From JAUIBE01 sp035267185 (GTDB lineage Bacteria > Pseudomonadota > Gammaproteobacteria > Xanthomonadales > SZUA-36), in the NCBI GenBank assembly GCA_035267185.1, contig DATFLY010000038.1, positions 1-7,190 on the forward strand: a stretch of DNA of 7,190 nt. Reading direction: 5' to 3'. The translations under genes were made by a program, and so were the position numbers. Under the pieces are notes generated by a model. That model was not told where the DNA came from and searched no databases. It was given only the letters and a program-made list of their open reading frames with translations. The stretch's first letter is position 1; every line of letters begins with the position of its first letter. Of this stretch, positions 1-6,140 are shown in pieces.

Positions 1-93
1 CACCATATCTGCGTATCAGGCCTTATTGAATCACATAAGGGAAAGCCACAAATCAAAGTGCGCCAACCGAGCCAGATTGTTCGGAGTAATTAA
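1..93 (+). CDS. C-terminal end of an OB-fold-like protein (partial)
   Basis: Frame 1 is open from the window edge to a TAA at 91-93 and gives 30 residues. They include VSGLIESHKGKPQIKV followed by QPSQIV. A glycine, a short turn, then GKPQI and PSQI is the pattern I know from the last strands of OB-fold nucleic-acid-binding domains, often at the C-terminus of small exported nuclease-like or DNA-binding proteins. The start and the rest of the protein lie outside the window, so its activity cannot be stated. The match rests on a short motif only. A terminator-like hairpin follows about 130 bp downstream. Confidence 0.55.
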   Translation, partial: HHICVSGLIESHKGKPQIKVRQPSQIVRSN

Positions 94-220
94 CTTACAG
101 AATACAAAGAATTCCACCCCAGCTGTGGCACATTTGTGACCTGGTAACGAGAATTTACCGCGTTTTTCTGCTGTTTTCTGTCACAAACCAATCGGGCAAG
201 CGCCGCAAGTGGCTGATTTC

Positions 221-252
221 ATTGAGGCCCTGATGTTTCGGGCCAATCTTTT
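221..252 (+). terminator. terminator-like hairpin overlapping the tRNA fragment
   Basis: GGCCC at 226-230 pairs with GGGCC at 240-244 across a 9-base loop. ATT at 221-223 can extend the stem against AAT at 245-247 with a small bulge. CTTTT follows at 248-252. It could end transcription from the OB-fold gene. The T-run is short and is also the anticodon loop of the tRNA fragment, so the resemblance may be partly accidental. Confidence 0.35.
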
Positions 253-292
253 AAGCCGCTGGTCCTAGGTTCGAGTCCTAGTGCCCCCACCA
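248..292 (+). tRNA. 3' half of a tRNA-Lys(UUU), truncated
   Basis: In order: the seven-base anticodon loop CTTTTAA (248-254, anticodon UUU), GCCGC as the 3' anticodon strand, TGGTC as the variable loop, and a T-arm with stem CTAGG/CCTAG around loop TTCGAGT (265-281). The 3' acceptor strand TGCCCCC, discriminator A and encoded CCA end at 292. The 5' partner of the anticodon stem should read about GCGGC, but 243-247 is CCAAT. No GGGGGCA acceptor strand or D-arm is present at the right distance. It is therefore a 45-base 3' fragment, not a working tRNA. This is what remains when an element recombines into, or is excised from, a tRNA gene. The isotype is inferred from the loop and the TGGTC variable region. 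Confidence 0.65.
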
Positions 293-338
293 TTTTTCAA
301 AAATTGTCATTCCGGAATTCGCTGGCAAATTTCCGGGG
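266..338 (+). repeat. direct repeat, left copy (tRNA 3' end plus downstream hairpin)
   Basis: This copy matches 1098-1170 at a constant offset of 832. The first 27 bases, covering the T-arm, acceptor and CCA, differ at one position only (A versus G). The following 46 bases keep register with about ten differences. The post-CCA part contains a small hairpin, CCGGAA (312-317) against TTCCGG (331-336), perhaps the old tRNA terminator. Constant register with more divergence outside the tRNA part suggests an old duplication or a pair of attachment-site-like borders. Confidence 0.75.
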
Positions 339-352
339 TTCATTCTGAGTTT

Positions 353-652
353 TCAGGCTTGGGCCATCAGGTTCGTCACTTTAATTTCTGGCTCTGTGGT
401 TTCGGCAACTTCCAAATCATATCGAGCCTGCCAGTTCATCAGCATTTCCGGGGTCAAACCCAAAGCCTTGCCGATACGCCTTGCCATTGGTGCCGTGATA
501 GACGCCTGGCCATTCAAGATGCGAGTCACCTGGATTGGAGCCTTGCCGATAGCATTGGCCAGCGCATACGCTGAAATCTCAATTTCATCCAACATATCTT
601 TCAAAAATTCGCCCGGGTGAATCGGGCCGATCATTTCATTCCTTTCATCCAT
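353..652 (-). CDS. higA: HigA-family antitoxin (Xre-type DNA-binding)
   Basis: This is the antitoxin of a type II pair. It binds and neutralises HigB and represses the shared promoter. The 99 residues carry the hallmark IHPGEFL (11-17), then a helix-turn-helix of about residues 27-48 (from SAYALANAIG to VTRILNG), a second conserved stretch ITAPMARRIGKALG, and LMNWQARYDL, which is typical of HigA/VapI proteins. Length is normal for the family. The ATG at 652 is preceded by TGAGGT at good spacing; an inner ATG at 634 with AAGG before it is an alternative. It lies 32 bp downstream of higB, in the higB-then-higA order that is characteristic of this system. The 3' end abuts the left tRNA repeat. 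Confidence 0.9.
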   Translation of the reverse strand: MDERNEMIGPIHPGEFLKDMLDEIEISAYALANAIGKAPIQVTRILNGQASITAPMARRIGKALGLTPEMLMNWQARYDLEVAETTEPEIKVTNLMAQA

Positions 653-684
653 TTCATTTACCTCAAGAATATTGACCGACTATT

Positions 685-969
685 TCAGTGGTAGTCGGTA
701 ATTTCAACTTCATAAGCGTTTCCGTCCTTCCATTCAAAACAAATGCGATACTGCATGTTAATGCTGATTGAGTGTTGTCCATCACGATCACGATCTAAAG
801 CATGAAGGCGATTAGACGGCGGCAATCTCAAATCTTCAAGCACAGCAGCTGAGTCTATCTGAATCAGTTTCATCCGAGCTTTGCGCTGAATTTGGTGTGG
901 CAGTTTTTGGGAAATCTGCCCTTCGAATATTTTCTGCGCTTCGCGGGTTTTGAAATTCTTTATTGCCAC
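685..969 (-). CDS. higB: HigB-family toxin (RelE-like mRNA interferase)
   Basis: HigB toxins are ribosome-dependent endoribonucleases of the RelE/ParE fold that cut translated mRNA. The 94-residue product begins AIKNFKTREAQKIFEG. It contains RLHALDRDRDGQ (54-65), SISINMQYRICF (67-78) and the C-terminal EVEITDYH, all standard for the family, whose usual length is about 92. The frame stays open to an ATG at 1062, but the added 31 residues (INFQLLITLNFINVLRYY and so on) do not look like HigB and run across the promoter. The GTG at 969 is therefore preferred. No Shine-Dalgarno sequence precedes it, and the -10 box is only about 7 bases away, so the message may be leaderless. The Arg in the RICF motif and the terminal DYH are intact, so the toxin looks functional. 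Confidence 0.88.
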   Translation of the reverse strand: MAIKNFKTREAQKIFEGQISQKLPHQIQRKARMKLIQIDSAAVLEDLRLPPSNRLHALDRDRDGQHSISINMQYRICFEWKDGNAYEVEITDYH

Positions 970-975
970 GCGTGT

Positions 976-1004
976 ATAATAACGCAATACGTTAATAAAG
1001 TTAA
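976..1004 (-). promoter_or_regulatory. higBA promoter (sigma70-like)
   Basis: On the minus strand TTAACT (999-1004) and TATTAT (976-981) are separated by exactly 17 bp, a good -35/-10 pair. The expected start of transcription falls at or next to the GTG at 969, which supports that start codon and a message with little or no leader. Confidence 0.6.
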
Positions 1005-1012
1005 GCGTTATT
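978..1012. promoter_or_regulatory. probable HigA operator (nested inverted repeats)
   Basis: AATAACGC (978-985) is repeated in inverted form as GCGTTATT (1005-1012). Inside is a tighter palindrome, TAACG-CAATA-CGTTA (980-994). These overlap the -10 and -35 boxes, the expected place for autorepression by the HigA dimer or HigBA complex. Binding is inferred from position and symmetry. Confidence 0.6.
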
Positions 1013-1097
1013 AGTAATTGGAAGTTGATTTCACACTTGACGAATGGGGAAGGGCGACTCATGCAGGGATAACAAAGCTATACATTTCTTCGGCGAT

Positions 1098-1170
1098 TAG
1101 GTTCGAGTCCTGGTGCCCCCACCAATTCCCAAAAATCATCATTCCGGAATTCGTTTGCGAATATCCGGGA
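1098..1170 (+). repeat. direct repeat, right copy (tRNA T-arm to CCA plus hairpin)
   Basis: This is the second copy of the 266-338 repeat. It begins inside the T-stem, so it carries the T-loop TTCGAGT, the acceptor strand TGCCCCC and ACCA (to 1124). After the CCA it keeps a longer imperfect hairpin: ATTCCGGAATTCG at 1141-1153 pairs with CGAATATCCGGGAT at 1159-1172. No anticodon arm precedes it, so it is not a tRNA gene. Confidence 0.75.
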
Positions 1171-1254
1171 TCTGGCCGTACTTCACTTGACAACACAAAC
1201 GCATGAATGCCGAATCAGATAAGCAATTGATGAGGGACCGCGCTACGTCCGATT

Positions 1255-1839
1255 TTACCGAAGGGCTTCGAGCAGCAATGGGCGCAGGCTTTCCTTGCTG
1301 GCCGCGTCCACCCGCTCGTCAAAGCGATACCGTTGACCATTGAGGGTCAGCTCGATGTTCAGATCCACGTACCAGGCCTCGTCGACTGGTACCGGGGGGT
1401 CGCCAGTCGGGTTGTATTCCGGGCTTCCCTGCATCCAGAAGTTCTGGTCGTAGTCGGAGATCAGTTCTACCGGCTCTTGACCAGGAAAAGCATAGGAAAA
1501 GGAGTGGATCATGATGGATTCAACGTGCGGGTTTCTACCCGCCTTTCCGACTTGCCGCACAAACACTTGAAAATACACCGTGTTAGGGCTGCGAACTTCC
1601 TTCCATAGAAAGGGAACGCGAGAGACACTTCGCGCGATGTCTGAAGGGTAGGTCGAAATTTTCAGTTCGCTCTTGCCATCCAGCGGACGGATGAGCGTTT
1701 CATAGCTGAGCGTCGTGCTCTTCATGCAGCCCTGGAGGCCAGCGACCAGACCTGCCAGCGAGCATAAAACGAGTACTCTATACCCGGCACGATATCCGGC
1801 CCCAGTGATTTTTCGGTTGATCAGCTCACTGAGATTCAT
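1255..1839 (-). CDS. putative lipoprotein of unknown function
   Basis: The 194-residue product has Arg21 followed by a hydrophobic stretch (VLVLCSLAGLVAG) ending in the lipobox-like LQGC, with Cys38 as the likely lipidated residue. Gln at -2 is less usual, and 37 residues is long for a lipoprotein signal. The mature part is soluble and mainly beta-like, with FQVFVRQVG, SFSYAFPGQE and VDLNIELTLNGQRYRF. I do not recognise a family. The ATG at 1839 has no clear Shine-Dalgarno sequence, but no better start lies downstream before the lipobox. Met39 directly after the Cys argues against periplasmic retention by Asp at +2, so outer-membrane sorting is more likely. It is divergent from the deacetylase gene across about 265 bp. 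Confidence 0.65.
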   Translation of the reverse strand: MNLSELINRKITGAGYRAGYRVLVLCSLAGLVAGLQGCMKSTTLSYETLIRPLDGKSELKISTYPSDIARSVSRVPFLWKEVRSPNTVYFQVFVRQVGKAGRNPHVESIMIHSFSYAFPGQEPVELISDYDQNFWMQGSPEYNPTGDPPVPVDEAWYVDLNIELTLNGQRYRFDERVDAASKESLRPLLLEALR

Positions 1840-2036
1840 TCGGGCAGTGTACAGTAACCCGCCACCCGATCATCCTCTCAAACCGCCATCCTCAAACCGA
1901 GTTCAAGGACACAGTGGAACAATTCGGTTCATGGCTGGCAGCAGTCATTCCAGTACATCGGACTCGATCCTGATTTCGGTCTGCTTTTTAGCCATAAGCA
2001 GTCCCTGGCCCTCTGATAAACTCAGTGACTGGTGCT

Positions 2037-2048
2037 GATCCAAAGCGG
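2037..2048 (+). repeat. copy of the dispersed GGYCRAWAGCGG motif
   Basis: GATCCAAAGCGG followed by AC is a degenerate copy of the short motif found in most gaps of this window. It sits just upstream of the deacetylase gene. The rest of the gap 1840-2104 shows only a short direct repeat, CTCAAACCG, twice near 1875-1900. I see no convincing promoter. Confidence 0.4.
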
Positions 2049-2092
2049 ACATCTGTTTGATTGTTCTGCTTACCTTGAGAAACGAGAACCCT

Positions 2093-2097
2093 GGAGG
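2093..2097 (+). promoter_or_regulatory. ribosome binding site that fixes the TTG start
   Basis: GGAGG lies 7 bases before TTG at 2105, which is ideal spacing. The frame is open further upstream to a TTG at 2057 that has no such site, so the later start is chosen. Confidence 0.65.
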
Positions 2098-2104
2098 CAA
2101 GTCC

Positions 2105-2929
2105 TTGCACGTTACTGATCACTGGTTAATGTCTTTGCTCGTGTGCTTACAGATCGGGAATGTAGCAGCACAGGACATGAACATGTCAGAGGATGTGTTC
2201 ACATGGCCCGATGGCCAGAAGATGGCTATTAGTCTCTCCTATGACGACGCTCTCGATTCGCAACTGGACAATGTGATCCCATCGCTGAAAAAGCACGGCT
2301 TAATGGCGTCGTTCTACCTGACTCTGGCATCTTCGACTGTGAGGCATCGCTTGGAAGAGTGGCGTGCGGCGGCCATGCAAGGACACGAACTGGGTAATCA
2401 CACGATTTTTCATCCTTGCAGCGCCGCGTTGCCCGATAGAGGCTGGGTCTCGAGTTACTACAACATAGACGACTACGTGATTCAGGAGATTGTGGATGAG
2501 GTCACCATCGCCAATAGCTTCCTATACGCAATAGACGGGCGGAGCGAACGCACACTGACAGCGCCTTGCGGCGACATCGTCATCAGTGATGGAAACTACA
2601 TTCCTGCCATGCGAGAGTTGTTCATTGCAGTCAAAGGGTTTGAATCCAATGACACGACCTTTGCGAATGAGTGGGGGCCAGTTGGCGTTTCCGGTTCGGA
2701 GCTGGTTGGTCGCTTAGAAGCGGAAGCAGCAAGTGGCACCAGGCTATTCAACATTATTTTCCATGGGGTCGGCGGGGATTATCTGGATGTGTCGTTAGAG
2801 GCGCATGATTATCTATTGAATTATCTGGTTGATAATCGCGAGACGTTCTGGGTTGATTCCTATATAAACATCATGAAGTACGCGTCCGATCACAGTGCGT
2901 TTGAGGCGATGCATGAGCTGGCCAAGTGA
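2105..2929 (+). CDS. exported polysaccharide deacetylase (NodB/CE4-like)
   Basis: Members of this family remove N- or O-acetyl groups from sugar polymers such as chitin, peptidoglycan or xylan, using a metal held by one Asp and two His. From the TTG start the protein has 274 residues: a short hydrophobic leader (about 8-22, LMSLLVCLQIGNVAA, cleavage near AAQ), then the NodB core. Motif 1 is SYDDA (45-49, for TFDDG). Motif 2 is HTIFH (99-103, the HxxxH metal ligands). TLTAPCGD (150-157) replaces the usual RPPxG motif 3. IIFHGVGG (His220) is the late catalytic-His motif. The catalytic Asp pair and metal His residues are present, but motifs 1 and 3 are atypical, so it belongs to a divergent subfamily with unknown substrate. 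There are no extra binding domains. It is monocistronic and followed by a palindrome. Confidence 0.85.
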   Translation: MHVTDHWLMSLLVCLQIGNVAAQDMNMSEDVFTWPDGQKMAISLSYDDALDSQLDNVIPSLKKHGLMASFYLTLASSTVRHRLEEWRAAAMQGHELGNHTIFHPCSAALPDRGWVSSYYNIDDYVIQEIVDEVTIANSFLYAIDGRSERTLTAPCGDIVISDGNYIPAMRELFIAVKGFESNDTTFANEWGPVGVSGSELVGRLEAEAASGTRLFNIIFHGVGGDYLDVSLEAHDYLLNYLVDNRETFWVDSYINIMKYASDHSAFEAMHELAK

Positions 2930-2930
2930 G

Positions 2931-2984
2931 CGCTTCTGGCCCAAAGCAGACACTGTGGAAGCGTCCACTAACGGCCAGAAGCGG
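2931..2984. repeat. inverted repeat after the deacetylase gene, with dispersed motif
   Basis: CGCTTCTGGCC (2931-2941) pairs perfectly with GGCCAGAAGCG (2973-2983). The loop contains a second hairpin, GTGGA-AGCG-TCCAC (2955-2968), and another motif copy, GGCCCAAAGCAG (2938-2949). It begins one base after the deacetylase stop codon. No T-run follows, so it is not a classic terminator, though it could protect the mRNA 3' end. The remaining gap to 3117 holds a small palindrome around GTCATGAC (3001-3008) and nothing else I can support. Confidence 0.65.
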
Positions 2985-3117
2985 ACTTAAAAGCGGAAAC
3001 GTCATGACTTCCGTTCCGGGCCTGTATGCGATATGACCGAATCCCGTTTTTCTGCCGAATTGGGCTTCAACAACCGCTTGATGGCGGGTAAAAAACCCTT
3101 AATCCGAACTCCGATAT

Positions 3118-3828
3118 TCAGGTAAGAGGCAGTCCCGCGAACCAGCCCGCAAAAGCCTTCCATGTGGCCGTATCCCAAACTGTTAGCATGGCCGTCTGTG
3201 CCACTGCCAAAAGAGCCAGGGCGGGTAGGAACACATCGCGACGACCACTCGATTTCCAGTCCTTGATGACCAGAAAGATAACGATTACGTCAATGAATGC
3301 GAAGGTCATCCACTGAATGACCCCCGTCTCAAAGGGGACCTGGTAAAAATTCACTGCAATGATTCGCGCAAAGATGGGGTCGAGCATGGTGAAGGCAGTA
3401 CATATCATCCAGCGCGCGTGAACGTCAGATTTTTTGCGGCGTACGATGGCCATCGTATAGAAGATGGCAAACAGGATAATGATGAAAATCTGAAGGCCGA
3501 ATATGTAAAGACCTTCGTTATTCAATTGCCGCACGTTGAGTTTGTAATTGGCCAGAAACAAAGTTGATATCACGATGAGCGGCGCCAGGATATATGAAAT
3601 CTTTCCTAACGCCCGGTGCACTGATCGGTGGTTGGTGCGGATGAGAAATGACTGGGCGACCAGCATGATGCACCAGGCAAACATGGCCAGGCCATGTACG
3701 TGTTCCCAGATGTTGTAAGAGCCGGGCGGACGCGTGAAATAGGTGACCCAAAAACCCCACACTGCAAAAATCGGGATCAGCACCAGAAAGTAAACGCTAT
3801 TACGGAAGATCGACTGGTTGAAGCTCAT
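3118..3828 (-). CDS. seven-helix integral membrane protein, unknown function
   Basis: The 236-residue protein has about seven hydrophobic helices: 11-31, 44-64, 76-94, 106-129, 139-158, 170-189 and 199-217. The arrangement HVHGLAMFAWCIMLVAQ, then NHRSVHRALGKISY and HARWMICTAF, places His43, His45, His67, His71 and His137 at or near helix ends. Paired His with an HRxLGK motif is reminiscent of small haem- or metal-associated membrane families such as DUF2306, but I cannot assign it firmly. The ATG at 3828 has a purine-rich GAGAG site about 7 bases upstream and a CATAAT -10-like box at 3847-3852. It is transcribed alone and converges on the deacetylase. Confidence 0.75.
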   Translation of the reverse strand: MSFNQSIFRNSVYFLVLIPIFAVWGFWVTYFTRPPGSYNIWEHVHGLAMFAWCIMLVAQSFLIRTNHRSVHRALGKISYILAPLIVISTLFLANYKLNVRQLNNEGLYIFGLQIFIIILFAIFYTMAIVRRKKSDVHARWMICTAFTMLDPIFARIIAVNFYQVPFETGVIQWMTFAFIDVIVIFLVIKDWKSSGRRDVFLPALALLAVAQTAMLTVWDTATWKAFAGWFAGLPLT

Positions 3829-3949
3829 GGCTTTCTCTCTTTAATTATTATGATCTCAGGTCGAGGGGGCGGACGCAGGAACCATAAGCATAGTTCAATG
3901 TCACCGATCAGCAAAAAACAGAATCAAGGCAAAAGCAAGTTTCTCAACT

Positions 3950-3978
3950 ACTTTCGGCCAATAGCGGTCGCCGAAAGT
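3950..3978. repeat. inverted repeat with dispersed motif
   Basis: ACTTTCGGC (3950-3958) and GCCGAAAGT (3970-3978) form a perfect 9-bp stem around an 11-base loop containing TAGCGG. It lies 9 bases beyond the stop codon of the minus-strand gene at 3988-4476. Its core CTTTCGGCCAATAGCGG is 15/17 identical to 6611-6627, which has the same placement behind the paralogous gene. A role at the mRNA 3' end is possible, although there is no strong T-run. Confidence 0.65.
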
Positions 3979-3987
3979 GTCGTGAAT

Positions 3988-4476
3988 CTAAGGGTCGGGT
4001 TGATCCTGACTAACCAGACTCTCATCAACCTCTTGGACGAAAGACTTGGGCCATGCTTGTGAGTCACGCACCATCGGCCATACAAAACCGGGACTGTTCA
4101 TTGCAACGGAGGCGAACCAATCCTTCCATGGACCATATAGTCCTTCTGAGAAAACACCCGATTGCCTCGCCAGATGAGCACGCTCCCAAGCGACGAAATG
4201 AAGCTCCACGTAATACTGAAATCGGAGTAACTCCTCAGCAGATAGGCTGTTTAGATCGTTATTGCCCTTAATCAATATACGTGACAGGTCTTCGCTCTCA
4301 ATAACCAAGACTCTCCGCTGATGTGTATAGGTCAAAAGTTCTGCTTGAATGTCCGCGTCAGACTCAATTGTAGTTCGTCGTATTTCGAGTCCGACGTAGA
4401 TAAGGGAAAAGACGACCGCGATGGCCGAAATAATCTCGGCAATCGCAACCCAGGTTTTTAGTCTGCGAGTTTGCAT
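3988..4476 (-). CDS. small single-helix membrane-anchored protein, unknown function
   Basis: The 162-residue protein begins with basic MQTRRLK, then one hydrophobic helix (9-31) ending SLIYVGLEIR, followed by a soluble, mainly helical domain rich in charged and aromatic residues (VELHFVAWERAH, GPWKDWFAS) and a WPMVRD motif near the C-terminus. I recognise this layout as a common uncharacterised family in marine proteobacteria but know no function. AGGAAG lies 5 bases before the ATG at 4476, a good ribosome site. Its helix and SL-hydrophobic-VGxEhR motif are shared with the gene at 6644-7180. It stands alone, divergent from the acetamidase gene. Confidence 0.75.
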   Translation of the reverse strand: MQTRRLKTWVAIAEIISAIAVVFSLIYVGLEIRRTTIESDADIQAELLTYTHQRRVLVIESEDLSRILIKGNNDLNSLSAEELLRFQYYVELHFVAWERAHLARQSGVFSEGLYGPWKDWFASVAMNSPGFVWPMVRDSQAWPKSFVQEVDESLVSQDQPDP

Positions 4477-4509
4477 TTAAGCTTCCTGTTAGCGCCAACC
4501 AGTGACTTT

Positions 4510-4671
4510 CCACTTTGGGTCATTTGCAGCGAGCAAATAGGCTACCATGCGAATGACTCCTTTGGGTCGATAGCGGTCATTCTCGGCGTGGCGTCAGGGG
4601 TTCCGCTCCTGGCCGAAAGCGGACGTCTTAACAGAAGTGCGAACATGCCCTGAAGGCCGAAAGCATCAGGC
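4510..4671. repeat. cluster of dispersed-motif palindromes
   Basis: Most of the gap between the divergent genes is repeat-like. It has CCACTTTGGGTC (4510-4521, an inverted copy of the motif). It has GAATGA (4551-4556) facing TCATTC (4577-4582) around GGTCGATAGCGG. It has CCGCT (4603-4607) facing AGCGG around GGCCGAAAGCGG (4611-4622), and CCTGA/TCAGG (4650-4670) around GGCCGAAAGC. A 60-codon open frame crosses it on the plus strand but is a by-product of the repeats. A small AGTCT/AGACT hairpin at 4687-4701 follows. Confidence 0.55.
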
Positions 4672-4747
4672 CAAGTGTTAGAATCAAGTCTCTTTTAGAC
4701 TGACTCAAAGACAACATTATTTCCCGTCGTCATCAGGGAGTGCATGC

Positions 4748-5992
4748 ATGAAGTTTTCCTCTTCCACAATTTTCTTCTTCGGGCCACTGTTGACGCTGGT
4801 CATGGCGACTCATGCTAATGCCGAGATCGTGGTTGGCGACCGCAGCGTGGGCTGCGCTGACGATCCGGCATGCATCAACCGTCTTCACCCCGAGATCCCG
4901 GTGGTTGCTAAAGCCGACCCTGGCGAGCCTATCGTGTTCCACGGCCGCGATGCTTTTGACCTGACTCTTGACCCGGACAAGTTCTCCAGCGCCAAAACCA
5001 TGCCGCGTGAGGGAATCGGTATTGTGCATGCGTTGACCGGGCCGGTTTTTATCAACGGCGCGAAAGCGGGCGACGTATTGGCAGTAACCATCGAGAAAAT
5101 GGAGCCTGATAATGTCGGCTGGACCGAAGCTGCGCCATACGGGTTTGCCGGTGATCAGTTCGGGACCGATGGGCGTTTTATTGTGTGGCGCATCAATGAT
5201 GAGTACGCCGTCAGCGATGCGCTGCCGGGTGTGCGAATTCCAAACGCGAGCTTTCCTGGCGTGGTGACGACTTTACCCGGCGAAAAGCTGTTGGCCGAAG
5301 TGCTGGCGCGGGAGACGCAACTGCTCGAATCGGGCGGCGCCGTGTTGAACCCTGATCCTGTTGAGGCAGAACCGGCTGAGTTATGCGGCGTGGATGGCAC
5401 TCAGCCATCAAAATGCCTGCGGACGATCCCACCGCGCGAACACGGTGGCAACATGGACATCCGCTACATAACGACGGGTACCACGGTATATCTGCCATGC
5501 TTTATCGATGGCTGCGGATTGGCAGTCGGAGATTTTCATTATGCACAGGGTGACGGAGAAGTAGCAGGTACGGCGATTGAAATGGGCGGCACGATGACAG
5601 TCACTGCCCGAATAGCCAAAGACCCGCCAGACCTGTCTCATGGTCCCCACTATGAGGGCCCGGCATCGGTTCTTGGAATTCCTTCGGAACGCTTCTATGC
5701 CGTTACCGGTTTCCCACTGAAAGCCAAAGGCAGCGTTCCTGCAGACCTTGCTTACCTGGATTCTCCCAGGATTGAAGGACTGACCAACCTTTCTGCCGAC
5801 ATCAATCTCGCTGCGCGAAATGCCCTGGCCGCGATGATCGACTACATCGTCACGGAGTATGGCTATGACCGGACGCAGGCCTACATGATCGCCAGTATCG
5901 CCGTGGATATGCGCATTGGTCAGTTGGTTGATGTGCCGAATGTCGGGGTGACCGCGGTGCTGCCTTTGGATATTTTTATCGATCGTGAGTGA
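4748..5992 (+). CDS. exported acetamidase/formamidase family protein
   Basis: Proteins of the FmdA/AmdA family hydrolyse short amides such as formamide or acetamide to ammonia and the acid. The 414 residues start with a Sec signal (hydrophobic 8-20, cleavage after THANA, residue 25), so it should act in the periplasm rather than the cytosol as classical members do. Family blocks are intact: GPVFINGAKAGDVLAVTIE (98-116), PPREHGGNMDIRY (228-240), GDFHYAQGDGEVAGTAIEM (261-279) and VDMRIGQLVDVPNVGVTA (386-403). Six Cys remain in the mature part, in close pairs (36/42, 213/223, 251/256), which suits disulphides in an oxidising compartment. GGGAG at 4736-4740 lies 7 bases before the ATG. The gene is single and ends at a strong terminator. 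Substrate is not determined. Confidence 0.9.
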   Translation: MKFSSSTIFFFGPLLTLVMATHANAEIVVGDRSVGCADDPACINRLHPEIPVVAKADPGEPIVFHGRDAFDLTLDPDKFSSAKTMPREGIGIVHALTGPVFINGAKAGDVLAVTIEKMEPDNVGWTEAAPYGFAGDQFGTDGRFIVWRINDEYAVSDALPGVRIPNASFPGVVTTLPGEKLLAEVLARETQLLESGGAVLNPDPVEAEPAELCGVDGTQPSKCLRTIPPREHGGNMDIRYITTGTTVYLPCFIDGCGLAVGDFHYAQGDGEVAGTAIEMGGTMTVTARIAKDPPDLSHGPHYEGPASVLGIPSERFYAVTGFPLKAKGSVPADLAYLDSPRIEGLTNLSADINLAARNALAAMIDYIVTEYGYDRTQAYMIASIAVDMRIGQLVDVPNVGVTAVLPLDIFIDRE

Positions 5993-6058
5993 TGGACGGA
6001 GGTATTAGTTCAGCCGCGGCGCTCAGAAACGTATGCTTTTGCGACAAAGGAATGTAAG

Positions 6059-6091
6059 AACGCCCCGCGGACAAACCGTTCGCGGGGCGTT
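6059..6091. terminator. strong, probably bidirectional terminator
   Basis: AACGCCCCGCGGAC (6059-6072) pairs with GTTCGCGGGGCGTT (6078-6091) through one G-U pair across an AAACC loop, followed by TTGATTTATT. It lies between the acetamidase gene and the convergent decayed gene. On the minus strand the stem is followed by CTTACATTCC, so it can serve both. Confidence 0.88.
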
Positions 6092-6140
6092 GATTTATTG
6101 CTAAATGACTTTTGCTGGTTTCTTGCCAGCAAAATATGTC

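Larger units (their letters stand above)
266..1170. mobile_element. candidate tRNA-bounded toxin-antitoxin mini-island
   Basis: Two direct copies of a tRNA 3' end enclose about 760 bp whose only genes are higA and higB. Direct repeats made from tRNA 3' ends are the usual borders (attL/attR) of elements placed by tyrosine integrases. No integrase gene lies inside, so this would be a non-autonomous unit, a deleted island, or a duplication of a tRNA tail. The right copy lacks the anticodon part seen on the left. The limits given are the outer edges of the repeats; the true ends are not known. Confidence 0.4.

Noticed and set aside
281..620. Plus-strand open frames over the higA region
   Set aside because: They are antisense to higA and the tRNA repeat and give no recognisable protein.
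970..1062. 31-residue N-terminal extension of HigB to ATG 1062
   Set aside because: It runs over the promoter/operator, does not resemble HigB, and the GTG at 969 gives the normal family length.
1098..1124. Second tRNA gene at the right repeat
   Set aside because: Only the T-arm and acceptor 3' strand are present; no anticodon or D-arm precedes them.
1018..1206. 62-codon plus-strand frame
   Set aside because: It crosses the right tRNA-derived repeat and has no coding character.
2057..2104. Upstream TTG start for the deacetylase
   Set aside because: It lacks a ribosome site and would bury the signal peptide; GGAGG supports the TTG at 2105.
3086..3098. GGGT/ACCC hairpin as terminator of the membrane protein gene
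   Set aside because: The stem is only four pairs and there is no T-run placed after it.
4471..4653. 60-codon plus-strand frame
   Set aside because: It lies wholly in the cluster of dispersed palindromes and reflects repeat sequence.
2931..4671. Integron cassette array with attC sites
   Set aside because: Genes are in mixed orientation and the palindromes lack the conserved GTTRRRY core and paired attC arms.
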